From the NCBI GenBank assembly GCA_905250075.1, contig CAJNOP010000001.1, positions 214,553 through 278,552 of the forward strand: DNA of 64,000 bases, given 5' to 3'. Source of the DNA: Rotaria sp. Silwood1 (Eukaryota; Rotifera; Eurotatoria; Philodinida; Philodinidae). Under the pieces are notes generated by a model that was not told where the DNA came from, ran no database searches, and saw only the letters and a program-made list of their open reading frames with translations. Below are positions 38,289 through 51,373 of the stretch, in pieces (within the stretch, counting starts at the first letter, position 1; every line of letters begins with the position of its first letter). The translations under genes were made by a program, and so were the position numbers.

Positions 38289-41200
38289 AATCATTCATAG
38301 GTAATAAATCTCGTTGAATTTCATGATCATCATGTTTTTTACCAAGCCATCGATTACATGGAAATGTAACTTTTTCATCTGTATCCATATTAACAACTTC
38401 AACCTTATCAAGAAACCAATCAGGTGATAACTTGGAATTATCATGTTCAATATGTAATTTATTTAATTTACCTAGTTTAAATGAAATTTTATTTGAGACA
38501 AACAAATGAGATATATCTTACCTAAGTCTAAAGATTCAATAATAAATTCATCAACTCGACCACGTTCAAATAAATTTCGACCTTTTTGTTTTAATGGTCG
38601 AGTACCCGTATCACCAAGAGTACCATAAAGAATAATTGATACATTAGCATCTGTACCAGCACCACTTACCGCACCTGTATAAACAATAATTTTATATTTA
38701 AGTAGTTGACGATGACGTTGTTGTGCTATCATATCTTCTTTTTTATCAGCACATTCAAATACATCACCATCATTGTTAATATCAATCCATCTTTTTATCG
38801 GAAATTCATATCTAGAAAAAATTTTTAGAAAAAAAAAAAATAAAATTAAGATTTTATGAATAAAGAGTTGTTACTTAGTGTTTGTTGAAGGATCAGTGAT
38901 GGTAATATGTGCAACATGCCATTTAGCTTCACGACCTTCATATGTTTTAAGTGGATATTCAGGTCGTTCTTCATGACCCAAAATAATACGACGTAATTCA
39001 CCAAGTGGTCGACATTCGAATGTAAATGTATCTGTTTGTCCACTATAAATTTCATAATATATAATAAAACAATATATTTTAGAAAAAAAAAAGTTTTCTT
39101 ACCCTCGTAAAATTTTTCTACGTGGTGTATTTTTCATATAGAATTTTTCTGATCTTTTCTTATTTCCTTCAATAACGATCCATCCATGTTGTGTTGTTCC
39201 CGCATTTTGTTTATCTGATGTAACTACTTCAATTTCATATGGAACTTTCCCACCTGGTGTCAATGATCCTCGTCGACTTGAATTCGGTGAATCATTACTA
39301 CATACAAGTTCACGTACAGTTTGTCGATCATCTTCTTTTGATGATAACCATTTATTACATGGAAACGTATATGATTGTCCTGTTTGTATATCATCAACTT
39401 TAACATATTCTAAATGCCAAGATTTTTTGAAGAATGATGATTCTTCATTTGTTACACGTAGTTTTGTTAATTCACCCAAACTTAAAATATTTTCAAATGT
39501 AAATATATCTTCATTACCACGTTCAAATTTATTCATATGTGTTGAAGAATTCTCTAATTTTAATTCTCCACTATCACCATTTTGACCTAATGAAAAATAA
39601 AACAAGTATTCATTTTATATAATATAAAATTTTTAACTTTCGTTTCTCGTACCAAAAATAACAATAGATATATCTGAATCACAACCTGCACCATCTATTT
39701 CACTAGTTTTAGTTGTTACACGATAAGTTGTATTATTTAATAAAGCTTTTCCACCTTTAGTTAATGGTATATCACGAAAATAATCTGTTTCACGTGATAT
39801 CCAATCATTAAGACCAAAAAAATATGTTTGTTGTCGTTCATTTTGTTTTGTAAATTTAACTAGTTCAATTTTTTCTAAATACCATCGATTTCGACTTTTT
39901 TTATGTTTAGGTATTATCGTTACACGTAATTTAATAAGTTTACCAACATCATCTAATTCAAATCTAAATGGATTAATAGATCCTCGTTCAAAATCGCCTT
40001 CTTCTTTTTTAATAACATGGTCAGATGAAGAACCTTCTGTACCAAATAATTTCAAACTAACATCACAATCACATCCAGCATTTTCAATATCTCCTGTATA
40101 AATCGTTATTTCATATGGAATTACTAAACAAAAACATACTTCATAGCAATGCAAAAAAAAAGAATGAAACACAAATCTTACAAGGACGAAATGATGACTG
40201 ATTAGAATCTTGTACTTTAAGTATACGTTTCGTTCTTCCATCACCTTTTTGTTTTGATAACCATTCATGACAAGTAAAATAGAATGCTCGTCCTTTTGTT
40301 GGCATTTCAATAGTAATATCATCTAGAAACCAACTGTCAGCTAATGTTGCACCATCATGTTCAATTTCAACAATTTCTAAATCACCAACATCAGGTTCTT
40401 GTAAAGAAAATGTTTCAACTTTTCCAGGTTCAAAATGTCGTCGTTGCATCAATTCTAATGGTATTAAACGTGTTTGTCGACCTTTACGACCAATTAAACG
40501 TATAAATACATTGGCTGATGTACCAGCATCTGATTTTTCACCAGTTTTAACTTTAACAGTGTAAGGAATGCCCTCTTCCGTTGTATCTCGAGTTTCTTCA
40601 GCTATACTTGACATGATATTCTTACGTTGGGCACGCCGAAAGGGTTCATTTTTACTCTCACTATCGTTTGATGCTAAACTTGCTTTGGAACCAGTTACAG
40701 AACGAGGAATAGATCCCAGACTACTCATTGAACCTTGATAATCCTTAATAGAAAGCAAAGAATAACCATAGTAATAGAAAATAACGAAAAACATTAAGTT
40801 TTCGTATTTACTTTTTCATAGAGTGTTCGTTCAAGTTTCGAATCTTTTCCTTTAGCTAGCCATTGTTCACAATAAAATACATATGTTCTTATATCATCTT
40901 TAACTTCAACTTTAGATAAAAGCCAATCAGCTGATATTCCAGAATTATCATGTCGTATTTTAAGTTTAAAAATATTTCCTAAATCTGCACATTCAATTTT
41001 AAATCTATCCATATGTTTTCTTTCAAATTTATTTGTATGTGTTTCAGAATGTGATAATTCACGTTCACCTGTATCACCTTTATCACCATAAATTGTACAA
41101 AAAACATTTGCATCTGTACCACAAGCAAATTTATCTCCTGTATATACATCAACAATATATTGTTTCACTAGAAGAATGAAAAATTAATAAAATATTTTTG

Positions 41201-44200
41201 TTTGTATATAGTTTCTTTTTCTCTTTTACTTTCAAGTTGATCTTGAATTTCTCTTTCTCGAACTTGTAATTGTCCACTTTTATCAAGTTTTTCTTCAATA
41301 ACTTTTTCTGGAAGAAGGTCACGTACAATACTTCCATCATCTTCATCTTTAGCAAGCCAACGACGACATGGAAATATAAATGTTTTAGTTTTTTGATTTT
41401 TATCTAATCGACGAATTTCAACACGATCTAAATGCCATGCTGCACCTATTTTCAAAATAAAAAGTATCAATTAAATGTCATTCAATCTATTTTTTTTTTC
41501 TTTTCTTTTTTTTACCCCAACCACGATTATCATGTCCAATACGAAGTTTTTCAATATCTTTGCCAACATCTTCAAGTTCAAGCACAAATGTATCAATTGA
41601 ACCTGTTTGAAATTTGCCTTTTCGATCTGTTTTACTACATAAATCAACTTGACCAGTTGTTTTGTCAACACCGTATATTTCAATATGAACATTAGCATCT
41701 GTTCCAGCACCAGAAAGTTTTGATGTAAAAACTTTTATTTCATATGGAACATCTATAAAGAAAATATTTGGAAAAGAAAATAAATACACTTATTCGTTAT
41801 TTTTATTCTTACGTGGTGTATAAACATCTGTTGCCATAGTTTGTGGATAAAGTTCAACTTCTAATTGACAATCATCTTTTGATTTACTTAACCATTTTCC
41901 ACATGGAAATTTCCATGTACGACCCAATTTGGGTACATCGATTTCAACTCGTTCTAATAACCAATCTGATCGAAAACCTGAATCATCATGACCAATTCTA
42001 AACAACAATAAAATGCATTATAATTTTATTTTTGAGACTATTATCTGTACTTGATCTTTGTAGGTTCACCAATATCCATAGTTTCGATTTCGAATACATC
42101 AGTATTACCTTGTTCGAATGGATCTTTATGTGTTTTTGATGTTACCAATGGAATTTTGCCTATTAATAATATAATCATTTTTTTTTGTTTTTCTTTCATC
42201 AAATAAATCAATCAAACCTGTATCGTTATTTTCTCCAAATATAATAATATAAACATTAGCATTTGTACCACTACCCCATTCCTTCGACGTAATAACATTA
42301 ATTTTATAAGTAGTCGCTATAGCTGTGAGTAAAGAATAAAAATCAATTGAAATAAAACTTTAAATAAATGTAATACACGGGGAAAAGGATAAAGTTTAAA
42401 TTATAATGCGAATTTCTATTTTAAATAGGAAACAACAAAAATAGCAATAAGACATTATTGATGAAAAAAGCTAGGTCAAATAACAAAATTGTTATTGCAA
42501 TTTTAATAATTGCTGACGATATACAAATCCAAAGAAACAGAAAAAAACAATAGATAAGTTTGATGATACATGTTAATTGTACGAACCACGATGAATATGT
42601 GCTGGAGAAAAGAAGATATCCAAAGTGAAAGAGTGTGCAGATGAATTATACTTTTCGATGATTTATTTCATCAGATGTAAGAAAACTTACCTTTCATTTC
42701 TAAACCGAAATCAACTGATGATCCAGCTGAACCTCTACGAGCAGCTGCTAGACGTAATGCCTTATTTTCAAGTGCAGGAATTTCACGACATATCAATCCA
42801 TCGTCCATATTAGTAGCCAGCCATTTTTGACATACAAAATGATATCTTTAGATAACGAAAAAAATAATACTATTCAATGATTTTTTTTTTAATATTAACA
42901 CTTACATTTGACCTGTTTCAGGGTCAACAATTTCCACTCGATCAAGATACCATGCAGAACCAGGCTATAGAAATGTATTAAAATACATAACTGATAACGT
43001 TTTTTTTTGTGGAACTCGCATATATTTTTCGCAGAAAAATAGGGAATGTAAGGTCTAAGTCGAAGTTTTTCGACTTCATCTCTACTCTTTCTTACAAAAA
43101 TTAGCAGATGAAGTCCAAAGCTTATTGATTCGAATCCTTCCTTGGCAACTGACGACAAAAGACATGAAATTCTTCTCTCGTAGTTCCTTTACAATGAGAA
43201 AAGGCACTGAATAGCATTACTTAAAAGACTTAGAATGCTCTCGCAAAATCTTCCATCTCTCTTGAAATTTAAATGGATACAACACGTTTTTGAATGTTCT
43301 GAATAGTGCAGTTTCAGATTTTTGCGCAGATGAAAGGTATTATGTAAAATATGAAGAATGATGTTTAGTAATGTATTAATTTGGCATAGTCATTATTTAA
43401 CCAACACAGAAAAAGCATGAAATAATCAAGTTCTAACTTTCGAGTATAAAAAATATCGGTATTTCTAAGTTTATCATCATGCATAATAGCACATTAAGAC
43501 CTATGGTAGATATAGTGAATGTGTACAACAGGCTTATTTGATAGTTAAATCAATGATCAGAAGAGTCAACTTAATAATAAATTAAGAAAAGTCAAATAAA
43601 AGAAAAAACGAACATGAATATGGAGCGAATAGCAATCAGACACATAAAGAATAGTGTATCAAGAAAAAAATTTGTTAAAAATGCCAAAATAAATAAGGCA
43701 AATCGTTTGTCTATTGATCAATATATAGTTGGAAAATAATTATTGTCTAATAGAGATTTTTTACTTTAAGTATTTTGTATTAACATAATGAAACTAAAGA
43801 AAACATCCAAGTTCCAAACTTTAGTTCTCAAGAAGCTTCACTGATCAGTCGTTTTTTTTTTACCGAATCAAACAAAGACTGTTCTCATCATCTCAAATAA
43901 TTAATAAAATAATTTATCATTTACTCGTAGTGTCTTCTCAAAACTTTCGACAAGAAATAAAAAATGATCTTATCTTCTCAATCTCTGAATAAAGCTTTGT
44001 TTTTTTGAAATTGAAATAATAAAACCTATCTTCAATATTCAATTTTGCCTACCCAAGCCAATTGAAATGAATATCGTTTTCGGACCATTTTTCGACAGTG
44101 AACTATAGGCATCTTCTCAAAATTTTGGACCTGGTAATACGATACCGTAGCCAGCAGTACAAGGACCGTGTTTTATTTTACTTGGGTAGTTAAGTACTCT

Positions 44201-47200
44201 TATCTACTGCAAAAGATACTAGATATTAGAAATATCAAAACAGTTGATTTGACTGTAATAGTATTCCACTTTAAGAGTAACAGCTCAATCTCTCGAGTGT
44301 CAGTATAATATGAGGCTATACAGCGAGATGTTGTGACCATAGAACAGAAAAAAGATGATCTGCCGCAGTGATGAGATTGCCTCAGGTTTCTCTCATAATC
44401 AAATTAAACTAGACATTTTTTTAAAACTTTGAATCAAATCGAGTTGAACTGATACAAAACTTATAATAGACTAGCAGCTGTATAGTTTACATGCCTTATT
44501 CTTCAAAAGACAGTTGAAATATTTTACATTCCTCAAATTAACCTGTTCATATTAAAGGCACTTTACTTTCTTAAGAAAATCATTAGATTTAAAAGAAAAT
44601 TTTCTTTTTTTTTTCCATTGAAACTCTAGAATTTTGTAAAGATTAGTCGTTACTTAATAATCATACATTTGAATCATCATGTCGAATTTTTATTCTTTGC
44701 AGTTCGCCCAGCGATGCAGCTTTGATTTCAAAGGTATCTTCCTACAATAAATATGAAAGAAAAAAGTAGTTATTAAAAGAAATCGAAACAAAAAAAACAA
44801 ACTTGATTTTTTTCAAATTTATTTATATTTGTCTTCGATTGTCGCAATTCACGTTCACCTTTACAAAACAAAAAGTATAATAAAATCTTATCGTCAGTTC
44901 AATTTTCTACCTGTATCTTCAAATTCACCATAGATTGTGAGAAAAACATTTGCATCTGTACCAGCTCCAGACTTGTTACCAGTAAAGACATGTACCATAT
45001 ATGTTACTTCTAAAAAAGAAAAAATTTGTTTTTTTTTCTTATTTCGTAAATAACTACAAGATCATATCTTACCATTTCTATCGGCTAATGGATTTCCTTG
45101 TTCATCAGTTGGTAATAATTCTCGAACAGTTGCTTTATCACCTGAACTTTTATCAAACCATTGTCGACAAACAAACCAATATTCTTCAACATTTGGATCA
45201 GTTGCACTTATTTGACTAAGACGTTGTGATCGACCAGATTTAAAGCCTACATATATATATATATTTGATGAATAGAAAAGAATTTGATTATAAAGTTTTA
45301 CTTCGTTTTCGTTTATCAGGTGCTTCACTTAAGTGTCGTTGAATAAGTACCTAAATGAAAATTTTTAGATTAAATATGAAGACAAAAATCCAATAGACTT
45401 TTACTTTTTCGAGATACCATGCTGAGCCGAATTTTTCTGAATTATGACCAATTCGAATTTTTTGTATTTGTCCTATATCAGGAGCTTCTATTTTAAATTT
45501 ATCCGCCTTAAATATAAATATATAAAATTATTATTTGTTTTTATTTCAAAAGATTTCTACCGTGTTTCTTTCGAATGTATCTGATTTATTTTTCAAAATA
45601 ATTTCTTCTGTTTTACCATTTAGACCATATATTTGAATAAATACTTGTGCATCTGTACCAGCACCACTTTTATCACCAGTAAAAACTGTTACTTCATATG
45701 GAATAACTTAAAAGAAAACATATTAATGATTTTCTTCAACTAAACTTTCAAAAATCATATTTAATAATTTACCAGAACGTTTCTTGATTATATCAGATGG
45801 TGTTAAATCAAGTTCAATTTTACCATCACCTTCATTTGTATCTAACCAACGATTACAGACAAATCTAGTGAAGAAAATAGAGTAAACAATTTGTTGTAAT
45901 AGATAGCATGTATGATATATAGTCCAAACATTAAATTCATATTTTTTCTATCGATTACTTTTTGTGATATGAACTGACAAGGAAAGTTCTCCAACTAATA
46001 AGTCACTCTTGAGTTGAGACAAAGTGTTCAATGTAGAATCAAATAATACATGAATGTTCTGAAAAGAGTTCATGCTCTTAGCTTATTGCTATGGTGATAG
46101 TATATTTTTACAATATTTTTTAAATAAATGTTGTGGTGACAGAAAAAATTATTTTTGAATTCCAACTTAAAATTTTTCATAGAGACAAACCTTGAAGAGA
46201 AAAGTTTATGGTGAAAGTTTCGGATCTTTTCGTAGTTCCTGTACTAAGATATAGCTATGGTAACAGTATGGCTTTTATATCGCTCATATAAAATGGTAGA
46301 TTTGATGTTTGTATTATGAAGATAGAAGAATATCAAAAAACATGAAAATATTGTTTTTTTTAAGATCTATCTCTATGCAAAATTTCAAGTTGAAATTCGA
46401 AAACCAGTTTTTCTGAGGGACACTACGATACTCATATAAAAAAAATATCGTAAAAGTGCAGCATTTTCGTCACAAGAAGCTAAAGACAGTTATTCTTTTC
46501 AGGATGTTCATAAAACGTTTAGATCTATGTAATGCACATAATCTCAGCTCAAAAGTGATTAATGAATTGTAGAAGTTCCTTCATGAGGTTGTATCGTAAT
46601 CTTGCAAAATAGTCTCAAAATTTGTAATCCATTATTTGAATCTTATATGAATCTTTTTCAATTGAACGTAAGTTCAAAATGTTAAAAAATATTTTTTTTA
46701 GAACGACATAAATCTTATGAATAAAGCTTTAGAATAAATTTTGTGACATAAACTTTACCTATAGAGTTCTCCTCGCATTGGTATATCAATTTCTATCCAA
46801 TCAAGAAACCATCCTGATCCTAAATTTTTTGCATTATGTCCAATAATTATTCGTTTAATCTATTGATAATTACGAAAATTATTTATATAAGAAAAAGAAA
46901 CAAACATCAAGAAATACTAACTTTTCCAAGATCATCAAATTCAAATGTAAAATGATCAATATGTCCTCTTTCAAATTTGTTTGATGTATTATTAGCGGTT
47001 CTAAGTTGAATTTTATCTGTATCACCATTTTCACCAAAAATTTTCAAATATACATCAGCATCTGTACCACCCTGAAAAATATCTCCAGTTTTTATTTTAA
47101 CATTATATGTTGTTTTATCTAAGTGTTGTGCTGCTGTTTTAAGAGTTAATTCTCGAACAAGTTGTCCATCATCTTCATCAATAGCAAGCCATCTAGAATA

Positions 47201-50200
47201 ATATTATTTTTATTAAAAAGCTTTTTTTTTTCTAGTTGGTTTATAAACCTCTGGCATTCAAATGTTGCTGGGTCATAACGTTGATCTTCTGGACGAACAA
47301 CAACTTTATCTAAGAACCATCCAGCACCCGGACCTATTTAATGATTATATTAAATAAAAGAAACAACATAAAAAAAAGAATGTTTTAGTTGATTAACTAA
47401 CCAGATCCATCATGACCGATTCGAATTTTTCGTATTTGTTTTAATGAAACAGCTTCGATAATAAAACTATCAACCTAGAAAATAAATAATGAAGCTATTT
47501 TCTAAAACATTATTTCAATTATAATATATACGTTATTTTTTTCAAATTTATTTCCACCTTTTACTGAATATTCTAATGGACGTTCTAAAATAAGGAAAAT
47601 AAAAAAATATTTATTTAAAAATAAAATAATTAGATTCATATAGAATATCTAACCTCCTGTATCACCACATTCACCAAAAATATTAATAAATACATTTGCA
47701 TCTGTTCCAGCACTAGTTTTATTTCCCGTATATACATCAACCGTATATTTAACAATAGGTAAAGGTCTTGATATTCCTGGACCTTCAGCTGGTAATTCTC
47801 GTATAATTTGTTTATCATCATCTGATTTTGATAACCATCTTCCACAATGAAATATATATCGTTTATTTGTTTTAAGATTTTCCATTTCAATCTAAATATA
47901 TTTTGAAATAAAACTAAAAATATTTTTTTTTTAAATTTTTTTATCATACTCGATCCAGATGCCATGGTGCAAACAATTTTTTATTATCATGACTAACACG
48001 TAATTTAAATGGTGTACCAACATCAGTTATATCAACTTTAAATTCATCACATTGACCAGCTTCAAATGTATCGGATTTACTTCGTAATTTAATATCATGA
48101 GATTTTCCATTATGACCATAGAGAACAAGTATTACTTCAGCATCTGTACCTGCTCCTTTAATATCACTTGTATATATCCATATGTACCATGGGACAGCTA
48201 AAATAAAGAAAAAAAAACATATATATATATATGTATGTATTAAAAAATAATAGATTATTTTATAATTTACTTGGTGGACGAGTTTTACGTAATGATGTAT
48301 CTTCTTTTAATCGACGTTCAAGAAGTTTATCACCAGTATCATCAGCTAGCCAAGCATTGCAAGGAAATGTTTGTTCTATACCTGTACTTGGACAATCAAC
48401 AACAACCTAAAATATTAAATCAATATTAAGTCGCTAAATATTGAAAAGAATACAAATCAAATATTTATTAACATATGAAGTATACGAATTTAATTTCAGG
48501 TATCAATGACACGAATAATGAACGTTTATCACATATAAATCACCTCTTGTAATATGATGATAAAGATATTGGTCTGTTCTGATGTTTTTTTTCAAAGATT
48601 TATTCTTATTGATTTAGGTTATTTCTACACATTAGAATAACTCTATGAGAACGTTAGAGTTATTCATAGATAGTCTCAATATCTGAGACTTCCTTTTCTT
48701 TTTAAACATCTTCATAATAAAGTTTTATAACTATTTAAAAGCCTTTCTTTCAATCTTCAAATGTATATAAATATATTTGTTAATCACTACGATACTTCCG
48801 AAAAAAATAAAAACCTAATTCTTTTTTTTTCTTTTTCTTTAACAAACCTTATCAAGATACCATCCAGGTCCCAGGCCAGTATTATCATGCCCAATATCCA
48901 ATGCTGTTAATGGACTAAGATTATCTGGAGCATCAATTGTAAATGTATCAATAGATTTTCTTTCAAATTTTCCATCACTCAAAAATATTTGACTTGATGA
49001 TAATTCATTATTATACATAATAATATAAACTCGTGCATCAGTGCCAGCATGCAGTTTGTCACCTGTATAAATTGTTACATTATAAGGAATACCTAAAATA
49101 AGCGAATATATATTTTTTCTTCTTATACATTTAATTGTAACAACAGCTATAATTAAAGCAGACATGAGTGCTATGGGGACATTCTTTTTACTCACCCTCA
49201 TCTTTAAATATAATTAAAATAAAAAATTAATAAACAAAACAAAACATTTGAGTCTTTAGTTTTTTTTTTGAAATTTATTTACCTCCTGTTGGATGTTTAT
49301 CACCAGCACCTGCTTTTTTTGGAAAAAGAAAACGAGATATTTGTCCATCACCTTCATCTGTTGCTAACCATTTATAACATGGAAATTCATATATGCGATT
49401 TTCAGCAAGATCTTCAATAATTATACGATCTAAGAACCAACCCGGTGCTGAACCTTTATTATTATGTGCAATTAGAATTTGATTTATTTCGCCAACACTT
49501 GGACATTCAATTGTAAATTCATCTTTTCTATTGAAGAAAAAAAGAATAAAAGAGAATATTTAAATCATATACAAAAGAAGTATCGTCATATTTACTGTCC
49601 AGATTCAAAATTATTTTTTTTATCATCAAGTACAATAGCACCTGATTCACCTAAATCACCATAAAGAGTAATAAATACATCAGCATCAGTTCCAGCTCCG
49701 AGTTTATTTCCGGTATAGACCGTTATCTTATATTTATTATCTAAAAGACAAAAGTGAACCTATATAAAAACAGATTTAAATTCAATTTATTTTTCTTACT
49801 TCCTCTTCCTCTATTTATATCTTTATATAATATAAGATCTCGAGATATTTGTCCATCACCTTCATCTTTACTTAACCATTTCTTACAATTCGCAAAATAT
49901 TTTGTTGTTGGATCGAACATATCTATTACAACAATCTAATTAAATAAGAGAAAAAAGTTATTTGACATAGAACAAAACAAAGAAAAAGAAAATCATCTTC
50001 GTACTCGATCAAGAAACCATCCAGCAAATCGACCTGTATTATCATGTTCAACACGAAGTTTAACTAATTCTCCAATATAATCACCTTTAACACGAAATTC
50101 ATCTGTTTGATTACGTTCAAATGGATTATTGTTATTAGCTGATTTTTTTAAATGAAGTTTTTCTGTACGTTGTCCATCATCTCCAAATAATGTTACATAA

Positions 50201-51373
50201 ACTTGACTATCTGTACCAGCACCTCGTTTATCACCTGTAATAACAGTAATATGATATTCTAAAAGAGAAAACAAATATTCAATTGAATTGTCGATTTTAT
50301 TGTTTTACGGGTCTCTTTTGGTGTAAATCTATTTTTAAGACCATCAAATGCATGATCACCAGGAAAAAGTTCTATCGATAAAGAACCATCACCAGGTGGA
50401 AATAATGATAACCATTTATTACATGGAAAAAAGTACGAGCGACCAGTACGAACATTTGTTATTAAAACAAATTCACATAACCAACTTTGTTCAAGTAAAA
50501 GACCCGTATGCTAAGAAAAAAAAAAGAAAATTATAGAGATTGTTTTTAGAAAATAAGACTGTTTGGTTTTACTTCAAGAATAATATAATGAATAACACCA
50601 AGATCTCTACAACGAATATAAACAACATCTGTAGCTCCACGTCTATATTCAATATTATATAAATCATTATCATAAGTTTTATCAAGACCATTTAATGATA
50701 ATGAAAGTTGAGTTTGACCACGTAACATTGTTTCACGTGTTAATAATTTTCGACAAATTTTATCTTTACTTCCAAATATACTTAAAAATACTTTTGCGTT
50801 TGTTCCAGCATCTTTAACATTAGCTGTTTTAACTGTTATTCGATAAAGTGCATCTGATCGAGTTGAACGTTTCCTTGATGATTTTGGTCGTCGACCAAAT
50901 TTTTTGGCATAATAGTCTTGCATATGTGGATCATCAAGAGAATTATATCTAGGAATATATGCTGATGTTCCTCGACCTAATTCGAAAGAAATTAAATGAA
51001 ATAGTTCAAATTTTAAATGATTTACTTGGTCGATATTGTTCGAGAATAAATGGATCTCGAATAGCTACTATAAAAATAAGATAATAGATGAAGATATGTA
51101 TATTCAAAAATAGATACCTTGTGATTGATGTTGTTGTTTTCTTTGTTGCTCAACTGGTATATTGATAATCGAAGGTTTTGCAATTACAAGAGGTACCAGT
51201 TGATAAGAAGATGTTGATTTTGGTGGGGGTCGTGGTGGCGGCTGTGGTAGGGGTGCTGAATAAAAATGATTATAATCGTTATTATGATTATGATTATGAT
51301 GAGCAATAACAACTGAATTTGAGCCATAACCAACAATATGTTGAAGGCTGCCTGAATTTGTATACACATCCAT
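38287..51373 (-). CDS. loxhd1: LOXHD1-like protein with 17 PLAT repeats
   Basis: A many-exon gene built almost only of PLAT (lipoxygenase-homology) beta-sandwich repeats. From the N terminus, repeats cover roughly 50855-50300, 50262-49830, 49742-49320, 49093-48305, 48200-47790, 47757-47130, 47112-45785, 45711-45085, 45005-42780, 42312-41840, 41754-41300, 41166-40830, 40566-40200, 40118-39765, 39725-39300, 39245-38775 and 38695-38290. Most show YxVxVYTGxxxGAGTDAxV, then a FERGxxDxF block, then IGHDNxGxxxGWxLDxV, then FPCxxWLxxxxGD. The N-terminal exon is His/Asn- and Pro-rich (PLPQPPPRPPPK). Vertebrate LOXHD1 has 15 PLAT repeats and acts at the hair-cell stereocilia membrane; PLAT domains bind lipids and membrane proteins. 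The start is the ATG at 51373, but its exon begins at a splice acceptor (51402) and is open back to it, so an upstream exon may exist. Exon joins were read by domain continuity, not all phase-checked. Confidence 0.93.
42968..44667 (-). other. 1.7-kb intron of the LOXHD1-like gene
   Basis: It interrupts the ninth PLAT repeat between the HDDSN and GSAWYLDRV segments. The contents are AT-rich with no recognised gene. Confidence 0.6.
45870..46758 (-). other. 0.9-kb intron with decayed repeat, LOXHD1-like gene
   Basis: It interrupts the seventh PLAT repeat. The segment at about 45975-46025 (CTGACAAGGAAAGTTCTCCA and onward) resembles 22863-22915 (CTGACGAAGGAAGCTCTCCA and onward) in the polycystin-like intron. 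The segment at about 46365-46400 resembles 18995-19015. The intron is therefore mainly old dispersed repeat. Confidence 0.55.

Noticed and set aside
44140-44215. Segment recalling 5S rRNA words (ACTTGGGTAG, TTAAGTACTC)
   Set aside because: The order and remaining conserved 5S blocks are missing; it is inside an intron and similarity is by chance.
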